From NCBI GenBank assembly GCA_020441005.1, contig JAGRNA010000022.1:1-43401 (forward strand): 43,401 bases of DNA, given 5' to 3'. Below are positions 1-8,982 of the stretch, one piece after another (position 1 is the first letter of the stretch; every line of letters starts with the position of its first letter). This stretch comes from Leptospiraceae bacterium. GTDB lineage: Bacteria; Spirochaetota; Leptospiria; Leptospirales; Leptonemataceae. The position numbers were made by a program, and so were the translations under genes. The notes under the pieces are model-generated. The model saw only the letters and a program-made list of their open reading frames with translations. It ran no database searches and was not told the DNA's origin.

Positions 1-1641
1 CGGAAAGAGATTCTTGAGGCTGGTATGTAAATGACCGAAGAGCGGCACCGGCATGAAGGCCCGCCACCAGCCGCGCGGCTCTCCCAGACTCAACGAGGAA
101 TCACTCAGCATTACCTGGAAAGGCTTTAACCAGGGCGCCTGCTCGGGTACATACATGGCCAGCCGCAGGAAAAACCAGCGCATACTGGGCAGGGGATGCG
201 GCAAACTAACCAGACATTCATGACCATACAGGGCCTGCAAACCCTGTGAATAGTAGACATACAGATCCGGGTTCGATTCCCCGCTGGCAGCGGTCCTGAT
301 ACGGAATTCAAGCACTTGAATCGGCTGGATGGTTGCCAGATCAATGCCGCATGCGTGTAGTGCAGACCAGGCTGACCGGGCGTCGGTTGCGAAAACGCTG
401 CTATTCCAGCTACCACAATCCACTGGCTGCACCTGCAGGGCTTGCAGCAATTGCTGTTTGTTGGACAACCACTCCTCCCTGAAGCGCTGGGGCAATTCCC
501 CTGGCGTCATATCCTGCTCCAGCATCCCGGCCAATTGACTGCCCATACCGCGCGCCGCACAGAATTCCCACATCGCAAAGGGAGCCGCAGCGCCGCCAGG
601 AGCCAGATGAAAGGCTCCGCGCTGGGTGGGAAATGCCTCTTGCCAGGCCAGGTTCGGCGGCGGAATTTCGTTTAGAATATCCGCAAATTCAATCACCGGT
701 AATCCGGTTTCAGAAATAGCATTCATTGCTGTTCGTTCTCGATATTGGTACGGAGTTGTCAAGGCCTCATTGGCAGCCAGCGCTGCTTGCAGATCGGCTA
801 AAAGGGCGTCACCTTGATTTTCTGCCGATCCAATTGCTCGCTGCAGGCGGACTGCCAGGACTGTGCCGCTATGCGACGGTCGCTGATCGGGCATCAGGCG
901 AAAGTACCAGCGCAAGAGTAAGGTCAGAATCAAGAGCAGCCAAAGCGTTGTCAGAGTATTGGCAAAAAAACCCTGCGGAAAGGCAAAGAAGTCGAATACA
1001 CCATGCAACAAAACAGCCGCTGCCGTACCCTGGCCGGCGGCGGTCAACAGGGTCTGCCCACGAGCCTGGCCGGCAACTACGAACAGCCCAAAACACAGAC
1101 CAAAGAGCATATGTGCCAGGGCCGCCATACTGCGCGCTAGTAGCGCTTGCATAAAGCCCTGGATCTGCATCAACACCAGCATGTACTCCGTATTCTCCAG
1201 GAACGCAAATCCCAGCCCAACCGCTGTGGCGGTCAGAATAAAGCTGCCGGCAACGCGGTCCCGGCCCTTGTCATAGCTCCATAGCAGGGCAATCCCTAAA
1301 GCAAGCACGCACTTGACTGCTTCCTCCAACAGGCCTGCCTGGATAAAGGCCATTTGCAGGGTCCAGCTGACGGCCGACCCAGGCTCCATGACCAGCATCT
1401 CGGCATTAAACACCAGACGGTTCATCTGGAGCACAATGTACGCTGCCGCAATGCCGCCTAAAAAACCGCTGTAAACCGCAGGACAGATGAACTGCCGGCT
1501 ATCAGTATCCAGCCGTGGCATTATAAAACGCTGCCATAAGGCACCCGCCGGTCCCGGATAATTACGTTCATTGTACCATACCAGTACTAGCATCAGGGGC
1601 GCAACGCTGATCAAAGCTAAAATCCAGGCTGTCACTGCCAT
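1..1641 (-). CDS. PrsW-family intramembrane metalloprotease-like protein (3' end beyond window)
   Basis: A continuous reading frame of 547 codons starts with ATG at 1641 and runs off the left edge without a stop. The first 250 residues are strongly hydrophobic and carry the PrsW/CAAX-protease-like signature set: LEEAVK (E106, E107, K110), FLEN (E149, N150), H177 in ALAHMLFG and H213/D217 in LLHGVFDFF. In PrsW these membrane residues form the active site that cuts a membrane anti-sigma factor. Beyond about residue 255 lies a soluble region of roughly 290 residues that I do not recognise, so this is much longer than a simple PrsW. The start lies two bases after the stop of the upstream gene, so the two are almost certainly co-transcribed and perhaps translationally coupled. 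Family call is fairly firm; the substrate is unknown. Confidence 0.8.
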   Translation of the reverse strand, partial: MAVTAWILALISVAPLMLVLVWYNERNYPGPAGALWQRFIMPRLDTDSRQFICPAVYSGFLGGIAAAYIVLQMNRLVFNAEMLVMEPGSAVSWTLQMAFIQAGLLEEAVKCVLALGIALLWSYDKGRDRVAGSFILTATAVGLGFAFLENTEYMLVLMQIQGFMQALLARSMAALAHMLFGLCFGLFVVAGQARGQTLLTAAGQGTAAAVLLHGVFDFFAFPQGFFANTLTTLWLLLILTLLLRWYFRLMPDQRPSHSGTVLAVRLQRAIGSAENQGDALLADLQAALAANEALTTPYQYRERTAMNAISETGLPVIEFADILNEIPPPNLAWQEAFPTQRGAFHLAPGGAAAPFAMWEFCAARGMGSQLAGMLEQDMTPGELPQRFREEWLSNKQQLLQALQVQPVDCGSWNSSVFATDARSAWSALHACGIDLATIQPIQVLEFRIRTAASGESNPDLYVYYSQGLQALYGHECLVSLPHPLPSMRWFFLRLAMYVPEQAPWLKPFQVMLSDSSLSLGEPRGWWRAFMPVPLFGHLHTSLKNLFP

Positions 1642-1643
1642 AC

Positions 1644-3554
1644 TTACTCTGCTGCTCCCCGGTCTGCCGGCAGGATCTCGCGGCCATCAAAAAGAGTGCT
1701 CAGACGACGCTGACGCTCGGTAGGCAGACCGCTATCGCCCGCGTGTGTATTCCAGAACAGCTCCCGCACAATCACTGCCCGGTTGCCTGGCGGAGCCAAA
1801 ACCGGGTCCAGGGACTGGATTAAATCGACCGTGACCTGATCGGCCTCGGGGTGGCCGGATCCTTCCAGCACTCGCACAGAGTGCAAGCGTCCGCGCCCAT
1901 TAATGGTATATTCGAAAACAGCATGATAGGGGACTGGCATTCCCGGCCAGTAGCGATCCGCTTTTTCTCCCGATCGGATGCGGATCGAAAGGTAACTGCT
2001 GTAGTTTTGCTTTTCGCGCTTGCCGGGCGGCTTTTGATTTTCAACTGATTCGGAATCGCGCTGCCGGTTGGCCTGTGTTTCGCTCTTTTCGGGTCCGGTT
2101 GCGCCGGGGTCCGCACCAGGCCCTGCAGCTGGATCCTGGTCTTCGGGCGTCGGCTGGGGATCTGACCGGGGCCTACCGGCTGGATCTGCCGACGGGCGGG
2201 CAGGTTCTGGCTCGGTGGCAGCATCCGGATCACCATGAAAAATGATTCCGGTATTACTGCTTTGATCGGGATCAAAAAACTCGGGGATCACGGGAATGGG
2301 CTGCTGCTCATTTTGAGCCAGTTGCTCGTCAGACGGATTGAGACCGCTGAGAGCCTGCACGAGCGCCGGAAAGGGATTTACGGTGATCGGAATCAATAGC
2401 GCGATGGCCACCGGTATCAGGTGCAGTAACAAACCCTGACTGGAAGTCAGCCAAAAACGCGGTGCGTTGGCCGCCTGCCTGGGACCAAAGTACCGCAGTC
2501 GGGCATCCCACCAGGCTACGAGTTGGCAACCGAACAGGTAGGTGACCAACAAGAGCATTACCCACCATTGGCTGAAAACCGTATCGAAGACCTGGTCTGT
2601 TAGACCATGCGGTTTTAGGCCCAGCTGCTCTAATAAAAACCAGGTCGCATTCGCATTCACGGCGCTGATTTGGCCAAAGGTGTGCCCATACCACAAACCG
2701 GCACTCAGCACCAAAAACAGGACCCCCAGAGCGTAGCTAAACATACTGGCCAGACCGGCCAGCCAGTGGCCGTCAAAGGCCTGCCCGGCACCGGGCCAGA
2801 TCCAGTTCCGCAGGCGTACATGCCGGTAGCGCCGTAAGCCTCGCGAGCGGCGGGCCCACTCCAGACGCAGGAACGGACCAGTCAGCCAACCCAGGAAAAC
2901 CCGCCGGGAACGCAGGGCGATTAGCGCCTGCCAAACGCTGAACACCAGGACGGCGTGGCCGGGCAGGAGCATGGCCGGCTCCTTGAAATACTCCAGATTG
3001 AGGGCCAAAAAAGTGTTGTCGGTCGGGCCGTTGCTGCCCCACAGACCGCGCACATAAAAGAAAGCCGGGGTGATCAAAAGGGCGATCAACAGATCCCGCA
3101 GCGCGGCGGCCAGAGTCAGATTTTCGCGTTGCAACAAAGCCAGAGCGCGACGGCCAGCCAGGCTGATGACGACTCCAAACCAGGTGGCCACACTGATCAC
3201 AAGCAGCAAGAATCCGCTGATAATGGCGTCTTCCGCAAAGAGCTGGCCCAGAAAATCGACGGGAGTGATAAACTGCTGCTGTAACTCGATAACGAACAGC
3301 AAAGCAGGTACATAATAAAAAACCTGCGCCACCCACACAGTCAGATGCACAATTACAGCCAAAAAAGAATGCCAGCGTACAAATCGATGACCGGGCAGCA
3401 AGATATAGAGCGCCAGGGGAACGAGCACGCCAAGGCTATAAAAACAGCTCAGCCAGGCAAACACGACGCTGAGCCGTAACAGCAAACTGTACTCTACAGA
3501 CTCATGATAACGGCGATGCTTGGCATTCAGATTCAAAGCTGGATCGATTTCCAT
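1644..3554 (-). CDS. Multi-spanning membrane protein with TonB-like C-terminal domain
   Basis: The 636-residue protein has about eight or more hydrophobic segments between residues 25 and 405, including a TM2/DUF5683-like stretch (WIWPGAGQAFDGHW, near residue 260). A proline-, Asp- and Glu-rich linker follows at about 430-515. The last 120 residues resemble a TonB C-terminal fold: an FEYTINGRGRLHSVRVLEGSG strand pair, then a helix and a final strand. Normal TonB proteins have one N-terminal membrane segment, so several helices ahead of a TonB-like tail is unusual. It may link an inner-membrane sensor or transporter to the periplasm. It is followed after two bases by the PrsW-like gene, so a joint membrane signalling role is an inference. 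Start is the first ATG of the frame; I see no strong ribosome-binding site. Confidence 0.65.
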   Translation of the reverse strand: MEIDPALNLNAKHRRYHESVEYSLLLRLSVVFAWLSCFYSLGVLVPLALYILLPGHRFVRWHSFLAVIVHLTVWVAQVFYYVPALLFVIELQQQFITPVDFLGQLFAEDAIISGFLLLVISVATWFGVVISLAGRRALALLQRENLTLAAALRDLLIALLITPAFFYVRGLWGSNGPTDNTFLALNLEYFKEPAMLLPGHAVLVFSVWQALIALRSRRVFLGWLTGPFLRLEWARRSRGLRRYRHVRLRNWIWPGAGQAFDGHWLAGLASMFSYALGVLFLVLSAGLWYGHTFGQISAVNANATWFLLEQLGLKPHGLTDQVFDTVFSQWWVMLLLVTYLFGCQLVAWWDARLRYFGPRQAANAPRFWLTSSQGLLLHLIPVAIALLIPITVNPFPALVQALSGLNPSDEQLAQNEQQPIPVIPEFFDPDQSSNTGIIFHGDPDAATEPEPARPSADPAGRPRSDPQPTPEDQDPAAGPGADPGATGPEKSETQANRQRDSESVENQKPPGKREKQNYSSYLSIRIRSGEKADRYWPGMPVPYHAVFEYTINGRGRLHSVRVLEGSGHPEADQVTVDLIQSLDPVLAPPGNRAVIVRELFWNTHAGDSGLPTERQRRLSTLFDGREILPADRGAAE

Positions 3555-3717
3555 TGCTACAGAACCCTGACGGCGGGTTCACTGACCAAGTCACTTTCAT
3601 GCAGGAACAAGCGCAAGTTGAAATCGAAGCCCGGCTCTCAATGGCGCTGACTATTTTTCAATTAGCGGCCAAAATTCGATTGCGAGAGCAATGCCAGACC
3701 AGTTTTGTCCTTTATAG

Positions 3718-5127
3718 ATGGCCAAAGAGAACCCGAAAGCCCACGACCCGTTGAAAGACATTGTTGCGCTGTGCAAGCGACGGGGATTTGTGTTCCCGGG
3801 ATCCGAAATCTACGGCGGATTATCCAATACCTACGATTACGGCCCCTACGGGGTCGAGGTGCTCAAGAATCTCAAGGATGCCTGGTGGCAGGCCTTCGTG
3901 CGCGATCGTGATGATATTGTCGGGCTGGATTCCTCGATCATGCTGCATCCGCGGGTCTGGGAGGCCAGCGGGCACGTCGGCAATTTTAATGATCCTTTGG
4001 TGGATTGCACCGCCTGCAAGGCCCGGGTGCGCGCGGACCAATACGTAGAGGAATTTCTCGGGCCCGAAATGGTCACCGAGGATCTGGAAGCCTTGCAAAA
4101 ACTTTTCCACGCAAAACACGCCGAACTGCAGTGTCCGACCTGCGGCAAAAAAGGCACCTTCACCGAACCGCGCCAGTTTAATCTGATGTTTCAAACCCGG
4201 ATGGGATCGGTAAGCGGCACAGACCAACAGGTTTACCTGCGTCCGGAAACTGCCCAGGGCATCTTTATCAATTTTAAAAATATCAGCGACTCCTGCCGGG
4301 TAAAGGTGCCTTTCGGAGTGGCCCAGATTGGTAAAAGCTTCCGTAACGAAATTATTGCCCGACAGTTTGTTTTTCGTACCCGCGAGTTCGAACAGATGGA
4401 AATGGAATTTTTCTGCAAGCCGGGCACCCAAAAGGAATGGTTTGAGTATTGGGTCGAGTTCTGCATGCACTGGCTGGAAGAGATCGGCCTCAAGCGTGAA
4501 AATCTGCGCGTCCGCTCACACAGTGCCGATGAGCTCAGCTTTTACTCCGACAATACAGTCGACATAGAATACAAGTTCCCCTTTGGCTGGGGCGAAATCT
4601 GGGGCATCGCATCGCGGACCAACTATGATCTGACTCAGCATGCCGACTTTTCCAAAAAGAATCTCACCTGGCACGATCCGGAAACCAATGAAAAATACCT
4701 GCCTTACGTAGTAGAACCGGCTCTGGGGCTGAACAGACTGCTTTTGGCTGTACTGTGTGACGCCTTTGCCATAGAGCATGCAGGCAGCAAGGAAGAAAGA
4801 CGTATCCTGCAGTTCGCGCCGGCGATCGCCCCGGTCAAGGTCGGCATTTTTCCTTTGCAAAAGAAAGATGGTCTTTTGGAGCTGGCCCAGGATCTCTACC
4901 AGGATCTGCGCCGTAATTTTCTGTGTGAACTGGACAGCAGCGGGTCGATTGGCAAGCGCTACTTCCGGCAGGATGAATGCGGCACCCCGCTGTGCATTAC
5001 TGTCGACTACGAAAGCAAAGATGACCAGTGTGTGACTGTCCGCCACCGCGATTCAACCAGGCAGGAACGGGTCGCCATTGCAGATCTAAAAGACTATATT
5101 AGCAAAGCCCTGGCAGGGGGGGCGTGA
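3718..5127 (+). CDS. glyS: Glycyl-tRNA synthetase, single-chain (alpha2) class II type
   Basis: The enzyme joins glycine to tRNA-Gly in the cytoplasm. The 469 residues match the usual length of the homodimeric bacterial/eukaryotic-type enzyme rather than the separate GlyQ and GlyS chains. Visible landmarks are the N-terminal RGFVFPGSEIYGG and NTYDYGPYG block, a zinc-ribbon-like insert (CTAC and CPTC, about residues 99-143), class II motif 2 (FRNEI...FRTREFEQMEMEFF, about residues 203-226), motif 3 (EPALGLNRLLLA) and a C-terminal anticodon-binding domain starting near APVKVGIFPL. The ATG at 3718 fits the family start, although no clear Shine-Dalgarno sequence precedes it. The last bases overlap the start of the MATE gene. 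A housekeeping gene called with high certainty. Confidence 0.96.
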   Translation: MAKENPKAHDPLKDIVALCKRRGFVFPGSEIYGGLSNTYDYGPYGVEVLKNLKDAWWQAFVRDRDDIVGLDSSIMLHPRVWEASGHVGNFNDPLVDCTACKARVRADQYVEEFLGPEMVTEDLEALQKLFHAKHAELQCPTCGKKGTFTEPRQFNLMFQTRMGSVSGTDQQVYLRPETAQGIFINFKNISDSCRVKVPFGVAQIGKSFRNEIIARQFVFRTREFEQMEMEFFCKPGTQKEWFEYWVEFCMHWLEEIGLKRENLRVRSHSADELSFYSDNTVDIEYKFPFGWGEIWGIASRTNYDLTQHADFSKKNLTWHDPETNEKYLPYVVEPALGLNRLLLAVLCDAFAIEHAGSKEERRILQFAPAIAPVKVGIFPLQKKDGLLELAQDLYQDLRRNFLCELDSSGSIGKRYFRQDECGTPLCITVDYESKDDQCVTVRHRDSTRQERVAIADLKDYISKALAGGA

Positions 5128-6470
5128 CCACCTTCACCCTGATCCCCCGCGAGCGTGTTCAGCAGATTCTAGGCCTGGCCCTGCCCATTATGGGCGGCAT
5201 GCTCTCGCAGAATATCCTGAATCTGGTCGATACAGCCATGGTTGGCCAACTGGGTGCCGCATCGGTTGCAGCCATCGGTATTGGCGGTTTTACCAACTTT
5301 TTTGCCATCTCTTTGATTCTGGGACTATCTGCCGGGGTGCAGGCCATGGCTGCGCGCCGAATTGGCGAAGGGCAGTCTGCAATTGCCGCCTACGCTCTGA
5401 ATGGCGGCATCCTGATGGCCCTGGCCGGCGGAATCCCGCTCGGTCTGGGACTGGCCTGGTTTGCCGGTGATATTTTCCGAATCATGGTCAGCGATCCGGC
5501 TGTGGCCGCTGCCGGAACGCCCTATTTGCAAGTCCGGCTGTTGGCTGCTTTTGCCGTGGGAATCAATTTCAGCTTTCGCGGCTTTTGGAATGGTATTAAA
5601 AAATCTCATATATATATGGGAACCCTGGTGGTCATGCACATCATCAATATCAGCCTCAATTATGTGCTGATCTTCGGTCACTACGGCTTTCCACGGCTGG
5701 GCACGATGGGCGCCGGGCTGGCATCGGCGATTTCAGTTGTCGCCGGCAGCCTGATCTATCTGGTTATGGGTTGGCGGCAGGTGCGGCCGATGGGTTTTTT
5801 ACGCCGCTTTCCTGACCAGGGCACCCTGGGCGGCCTTGTGCGTATCTCACTGCCAAACGGCATCCAGCAGCTCTTTTTCTCGGCCGGTTTATTGACCCTG
5901 TTTCTGATTATTGAAAAAATCGGCACCAGCGAGCTGGCTGCGGCCAATATCATCATCAATATTATGCTGGTCGGCTACCTGCCCGGCATTGCCCTGGGAC
6001 TAGCCGCTGCGACGCTCGTCGGTCAGGCCCTGGGACGCCAGGAATTTGCGGATGCCAGTTCCTGGGGTTGTCAGGTGATGTGGATCGGTATGCTGCTTTT
6101 GGCTACGATCGGTATTCCCATGTGGCTCAGCCCGGCAGAACTGATGGGGGTCTTCATCCAGGGGGATGGCGCTGCCGCGGTTTTGAGCGCCGGCCGGGTG
6201 CCCCTGATGATCACAGGCGGCCTGATGTTTTTAGAGTCCGTAGGTCTGGTTCTGATGAATGCCCTGCTCGGCGCAGGAGACAGCCGCCGGGTCATGCAGG
6301 TTTCGATTTTGCTGCAATGGGGACTATTCCTGCCAGGCGCCGCCCTGCTGGTTTTCCTGGGCTACGGACTCACAGCAGTGTGGATCGCAAATGCCTGCTA
6401 CCGAACAGGACTGGCCCTGATCTTCTGGTACCTATGGCGTCAAGGACGCTGGCAAAGCATCAAGGTGTGA
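5124..6470 (+). CDS. MATE-family multidrug/Na+ efflux transporter
   Basis: A 448-residue inner-membrane protein with about twelve hydrophobic segments and the MATE pattern: an N-terminal LALPIMGGMLSQNILNLVDTAM-like helix, PxxxGxxxxS-type glycines, and a second half repeating the first (ISLPNGIQQLFFSAG, about residue 245). MATE proteins export cationic drugs or other organic molecules using sodium or proton gradients; the substrate here is unknown. Translation starts at a GTG that overlaps the glyS stop codon (GTGA), and a run of G residues just upstream can act as the ribosome-binding site, so the gene is co-transcribed and coupled with glyS. That partnership looks positional rather than functional. 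Confidence 0.93.
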   Translation: MTTFTLIPRERVQQILGLALPIMGGMLSQNILNLVDTAMVGQLGAASVAAIGIGGFTNFFAISLILGLSAGVQAMAARRIGEGQSAIAAYALNGGILMALAGGIPLGLGLAWFAGDIFRIMVSDPAVAAAGTPYLQVRLLAAFAVGINFSFRGFWNGIKKSHIYMGTLVVMHIINISLNYVLIFGHYGFPRLGTMGAGLASAISVVAGSLIYLVMGWRQVRPMGFLRRFPDQGTLGGLVRISLPNGIQQLFFSAGLLTLFLIIEKIGTSELAAANIIINIMLVGYLPGIALGLAAATLVGQALGRQEFADASSWGCQVMWIGMLLLATIGIPMWLSPAELMGVFIQGDGAAAVLSAGRVPLMITGGLMFLESVGLVLMNALLGAGDSRRVMQVSILLQWGLFLPGAALLVFLGYGLTAVWIANACYRTGLALIFWYLWRQGRWQSIKV

Positions 6471-6544
6471 ACCGCCTTGCCCGGCCAACGCCCAGGATGA
6501 GCTGCACCGAGATCGGTTTGCGCGCCCCTGACCGGACCCCGCGT

Positions 6545-7462
6545 TTAATCCATAATCCAGTTGCGAAACTTTACAAACGTGGACGGCTCCCCGAATAATC
6601 CGACCAGGGTTGCGTCAGCCTGCCCCACAAAGGCGTTATCCCAGGCGGTTTTGCCCTGGTAATCATCCGGATCCAGCCAGAGCACATAGGATGACTGCCC
6701 TGGCAATTCTTTGCGGACGACTGTGGCGGCATCATACGCCCGATAGGCCTGCCAGCTTTGGGACACGCTCTTGCCGGCAAAAAGCCAGGCAATGTAGTAT
6801 TGGAAGGCATCCGCATGCCAGCTGGCATAATAAGCACCGGCCTGGTTAGCGACAAAAGGAGCGGAGTATTGTTGCACCCGGCGGGCCGCCTCAGCGGCAT
6901 CAATTTGACCGATATCATAACCGGCATTGCCTGCCGTAAAACAGCCGTAGAGCATCACAATGGCGCCCTTGGCCAGTTTTAGATCCCGTCGAATTTGCTC
7001 GGCAGAAACGAAGCTCTCACTCAAACTGAATCCGCCTACCCAGCCGGGGGGTCGCTCGCCATCGTAGACCCCGTGGCCGCGATAAATCAGAAAATGGGCT
7101 CCCCGCGCGCTGGCTTTGATACGTGACCACTGATTGGCCGGGCTATAAAACTCATAGACCTGCACCTTGTTCTGCCGCAGTTCCGCGGCGGTCGCTTTGA
7201 GGTTTTCGATTTGTTTGCGTGTTTGCGAGCCTTGATCTCCATCGATTGGAGCGCCAATCAAAACCGCCTTGAGGCCGCTCAGGCTGACTGTGGCCTGTGG
7301 CAGCATCGCTCTGGTTTTGGGCAGCTCTTCCTCGTAGGCGCTAGCGAGCGGCAAAGGCGACACATGCGGGGCGGCGGATTGCGGCTGCGCCACCAACCAG
7401 GAGACAGTCAAAACCAGACCTAGCGTGGTCAGCAGACTTTTCAAGATATTAAATCGCTTCAT
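6545..7462 (-). CDS. Secreted caspase-like (clan CD) cysteine peptidase homologue
   Basis: The protein begins with a signal peptide (MKRFNILKSLLTTLG... ending near LVAQPQ), so it should be exported. The body has the alpha/beta pattern of clan CD peptidases: a strand ending at GLKAVLIGAP, a strand ending in the catalytic-type histidine (LIYRGHG) and, about 44 residues later, a strand ending in the catalytic-type cysteine (VMLYGCFTAG). A late SYVLWLDPDDYQG segment shows no known domain. The predicted start is the ATG at 7462, because the upstream ATAGGAA-like site is properly spaced from it but only one base from the ATG at 7468. Bacterial caspase homologues with a signal peptide and no partner domain are uncommon. 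Activity and specificity are unknown, and an inactive or CHAT-like relative is possible. Confidence 0.6.
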   Translation of the reverse strand: MKRFNILKSLLTTLGLVLTVSWLVAQPQSAAPHVSPLPLASAYEEELPKTRAMLPQATVSLSGLKAVLIGAPIDGDQGSQTRKQIENLKATAAELRQNKVQVYEFYSPANQWSRIKASARGAHFLIYRGHGVYDGERPPGWVGGFSLSESFVSAEQIRRDLKLAKGAIVMLYGCFTAGNAGYDIGQIDAAEAARRVQQYSAPFVANQAGAYYASWHADAFQYYIAWLFAGKSVSQSWQAYRAYDAATVVRKELPGQSSYVLWLDPDDYQGKTAWDNAFVGQADATLVGLFGEPSTFVKFRNWIMD

Positions 7463-7697
7463 TACCATTTCCTACCCGACAATCCCGGGGCTACTGCGCA
7501 AAAACGTCTTGCGACTACCCGCTCCGGAAACTTGAGTCTTTTACAATCCCGCCGGCTAATTTTTTGACGATTCCAGTCAATGAAAGTTGCGCCCGGCGAC
7601 ATAAAAAACTCGGCCCGCCCGGCCCGGTCTTCCGATGTTATTACTACCGGCACACTTGCACCGGCAAGTAACTAAAAAGCCAACAGGTCCAGAAGCT

Positions 7698-8591
7698 GTG
7701 ACAACGAAAGAAGCAATCATTCAGGAATTTCAGGATTACCTATTGGTGGAAAAGGGTCTCAGTGAAAACTCGATCTTTTCCTATACCTATGATCTAAAAA
7801 AGTTTCAAAAATTCGTGCATACGAAAAACCGCAATTTGCTAGATGCCAGCAGTGATGATATCAGCGAGTTTTTACAGGACCAAAAATCCCGGCAAATCTC
7901 GGGGCGCTCGATGGCGCGGGCTGTTGCGGCCCTGCGTCAATTCTACCGCTACCTGAAAGACGAAGAACGCGTGCAGCTGAATCCAGCCGTGGACGTGCAG
8001 ACCCCGGAAGTGGACCGCACTCTGCCAGAATACCTGACCATCGCCGAAATAGATGAATTCTTTAATGTCATAAATGAAAATGATATCTTTGAACTGCGGG
8101 ACAAAGCTATCTTTGAACTGCTGTATTCCAGCGGATTGCGAATTTCTGAAGCTTGCCTGCTGAAATCTGCCGACATCGATTTTGAAAACATGTTCCTTAC
8201 GATCCGGGGCAAGAACAACCGCGAAAGACTGGTGCCCTTTGGCGAGCATGCCCTGGAACTCTTGCAGCGCTACCAAAACAATTCCCGGTCCGACCTTTTG
8301 AAAGAGCGCTTTAGCGAGTATTTTTTTGTCAGCAAAAAAGGAGATTGCCTGAACCGTAAATCTGTCTGGCGGCTGTTGAAAAAATACCTGAGCCGCACCG
8401 GGATTAAAAAGACCGTCACTCCGCACACTTTCCGCCACAGCTTTGCCACGCACCTGATTGAGAATAACGCCGACCTGCGCAGCGTGCAGGAACTACTGGG
8501 TCACATTGATATCTCGACGACCCAGGTATACACGCATATGGTCAGCCGCACTCTGAAGGAAGTCCACAAGAAATATCATCCCCGGGGCTGA
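7698..8591 (+). CDS. xerD: Site-specific tyrosine recombinase, XerC/XerD type
   Basis: The protein resolves chromosome dimers or similar structures by tyrosine recombination. It has an N-terminal SAM-like DNA-binding domain (EFQDYLLVEKGLSENS) and a C-terminal catalytic domain with the full residue set: R in SSGLRISEA, K in RGKNNRER, H and R in HTFRH, H in LLGH, and the nucleophilic Y in QVYTHM. I prefer the GTG at 7698, which gives 297 residues, the normal XerD length, with FQDYL near the N-terminus; an ATG at 7635 would add 21 residues of unrelated sequence. A short palindrome (arms ACTTGC and GCAAGT, near 7649-7664) lies between the two starts. XerC versus XerD is not settled by sequence reading alone. 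Confidence 0.9.
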   Translation: MTTKEAIIQEFQDYLLVEKGLSENSIFSYTYDLKKFQKFVHTKNRNLLDASSDDISEFLQDQKSRQISGRSMARAVAALRQFYRYLKDEERVQLNPAVDVQTPEVDRTLPEYLTIAEIDEFFNVINENDIFELRDKAIFELLYSSGLRISEACLLKSADIDFENMFLTIRGKNNRERLVPFGEHALELLQRYQNNSRSDLLKERFSEYFFVSKKGDCLNRKSVWRLLKKYLSRTGIKKTVTPHTFRHSFATHLIENNADLRSVQELLGHIDISTTQVYTHMVSRTLKEVHKKYHPRG

Positions 8592-8608
8592 AAACCGGGC
8601 TGTTTGAA

Positions 8609-8953
8609 TCAGGGTTTATATTTTTCAGACAGCATACCCGCTGCCAACAGACCCACATACAACGCAATTGCAAATACCAGAAAGGCCAGGCTGATCCCGG
8701 ACAAAATCATGCCGGTCACAGCCAGTCCGCGGCCGTCTTCGCCAGTTTCCCGGATCTGGTTGCGGCCGATCATCGAAAAAATCAAGCCTGGAATACTAAA
8801 GAGCGGCGGACAGGATACACAGCCCAGCGTGACAGAAAGCAGACCCAGTACAAATCCAGCAATCGCCAGACCATTGGTCCGCGGATGGCCGCCATAGGAA
8901 CCGGCGGACGAAGCGGGTTTGCTTGAAGATTCGTAAGGGTTCGCAGGCTCCAT
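8609..8953 (-). CDS. DUF4190-type small membrane protein
   Basis: A 114-residue protein with a Ser/Pro-rich cytoplasmic N-terminus (about 28 residues) and two hydrophobic segments (about 29-60 and 78-105) joined by a GRNQIRETGEDGRG-like loop. The NGLAIAGFVLGLLS start and the GRGLAVTGMILSGIS second helix are the pattern of DUF4190, small two-helix membrane proteins of unknown function. It converges with xerD, whose stop lies 17 bases away. No regulatory features are visible. Confidence 0.75.
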   Translation of the reverse strand: MEPANPYESSSKPASSAGSYGGHPRTNGLAIAGFVLGLLSVTLGCVSCPPLFSIPGLIFSMIGRNQIRETGEDGRGLAVTGMILSGISLAFLVFAIALYVGLLAAGMLSEKYKP

Positions 8954-8982
8954 AAAATACCAGATACCGGCTCAGGGTCAGG

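Noticed and set aside
3554..3754. 66-codon plus-strand frame before glyS
   Set aside because: It overlaps the glyS start in another frame and has no homology or ribosome-binding support.
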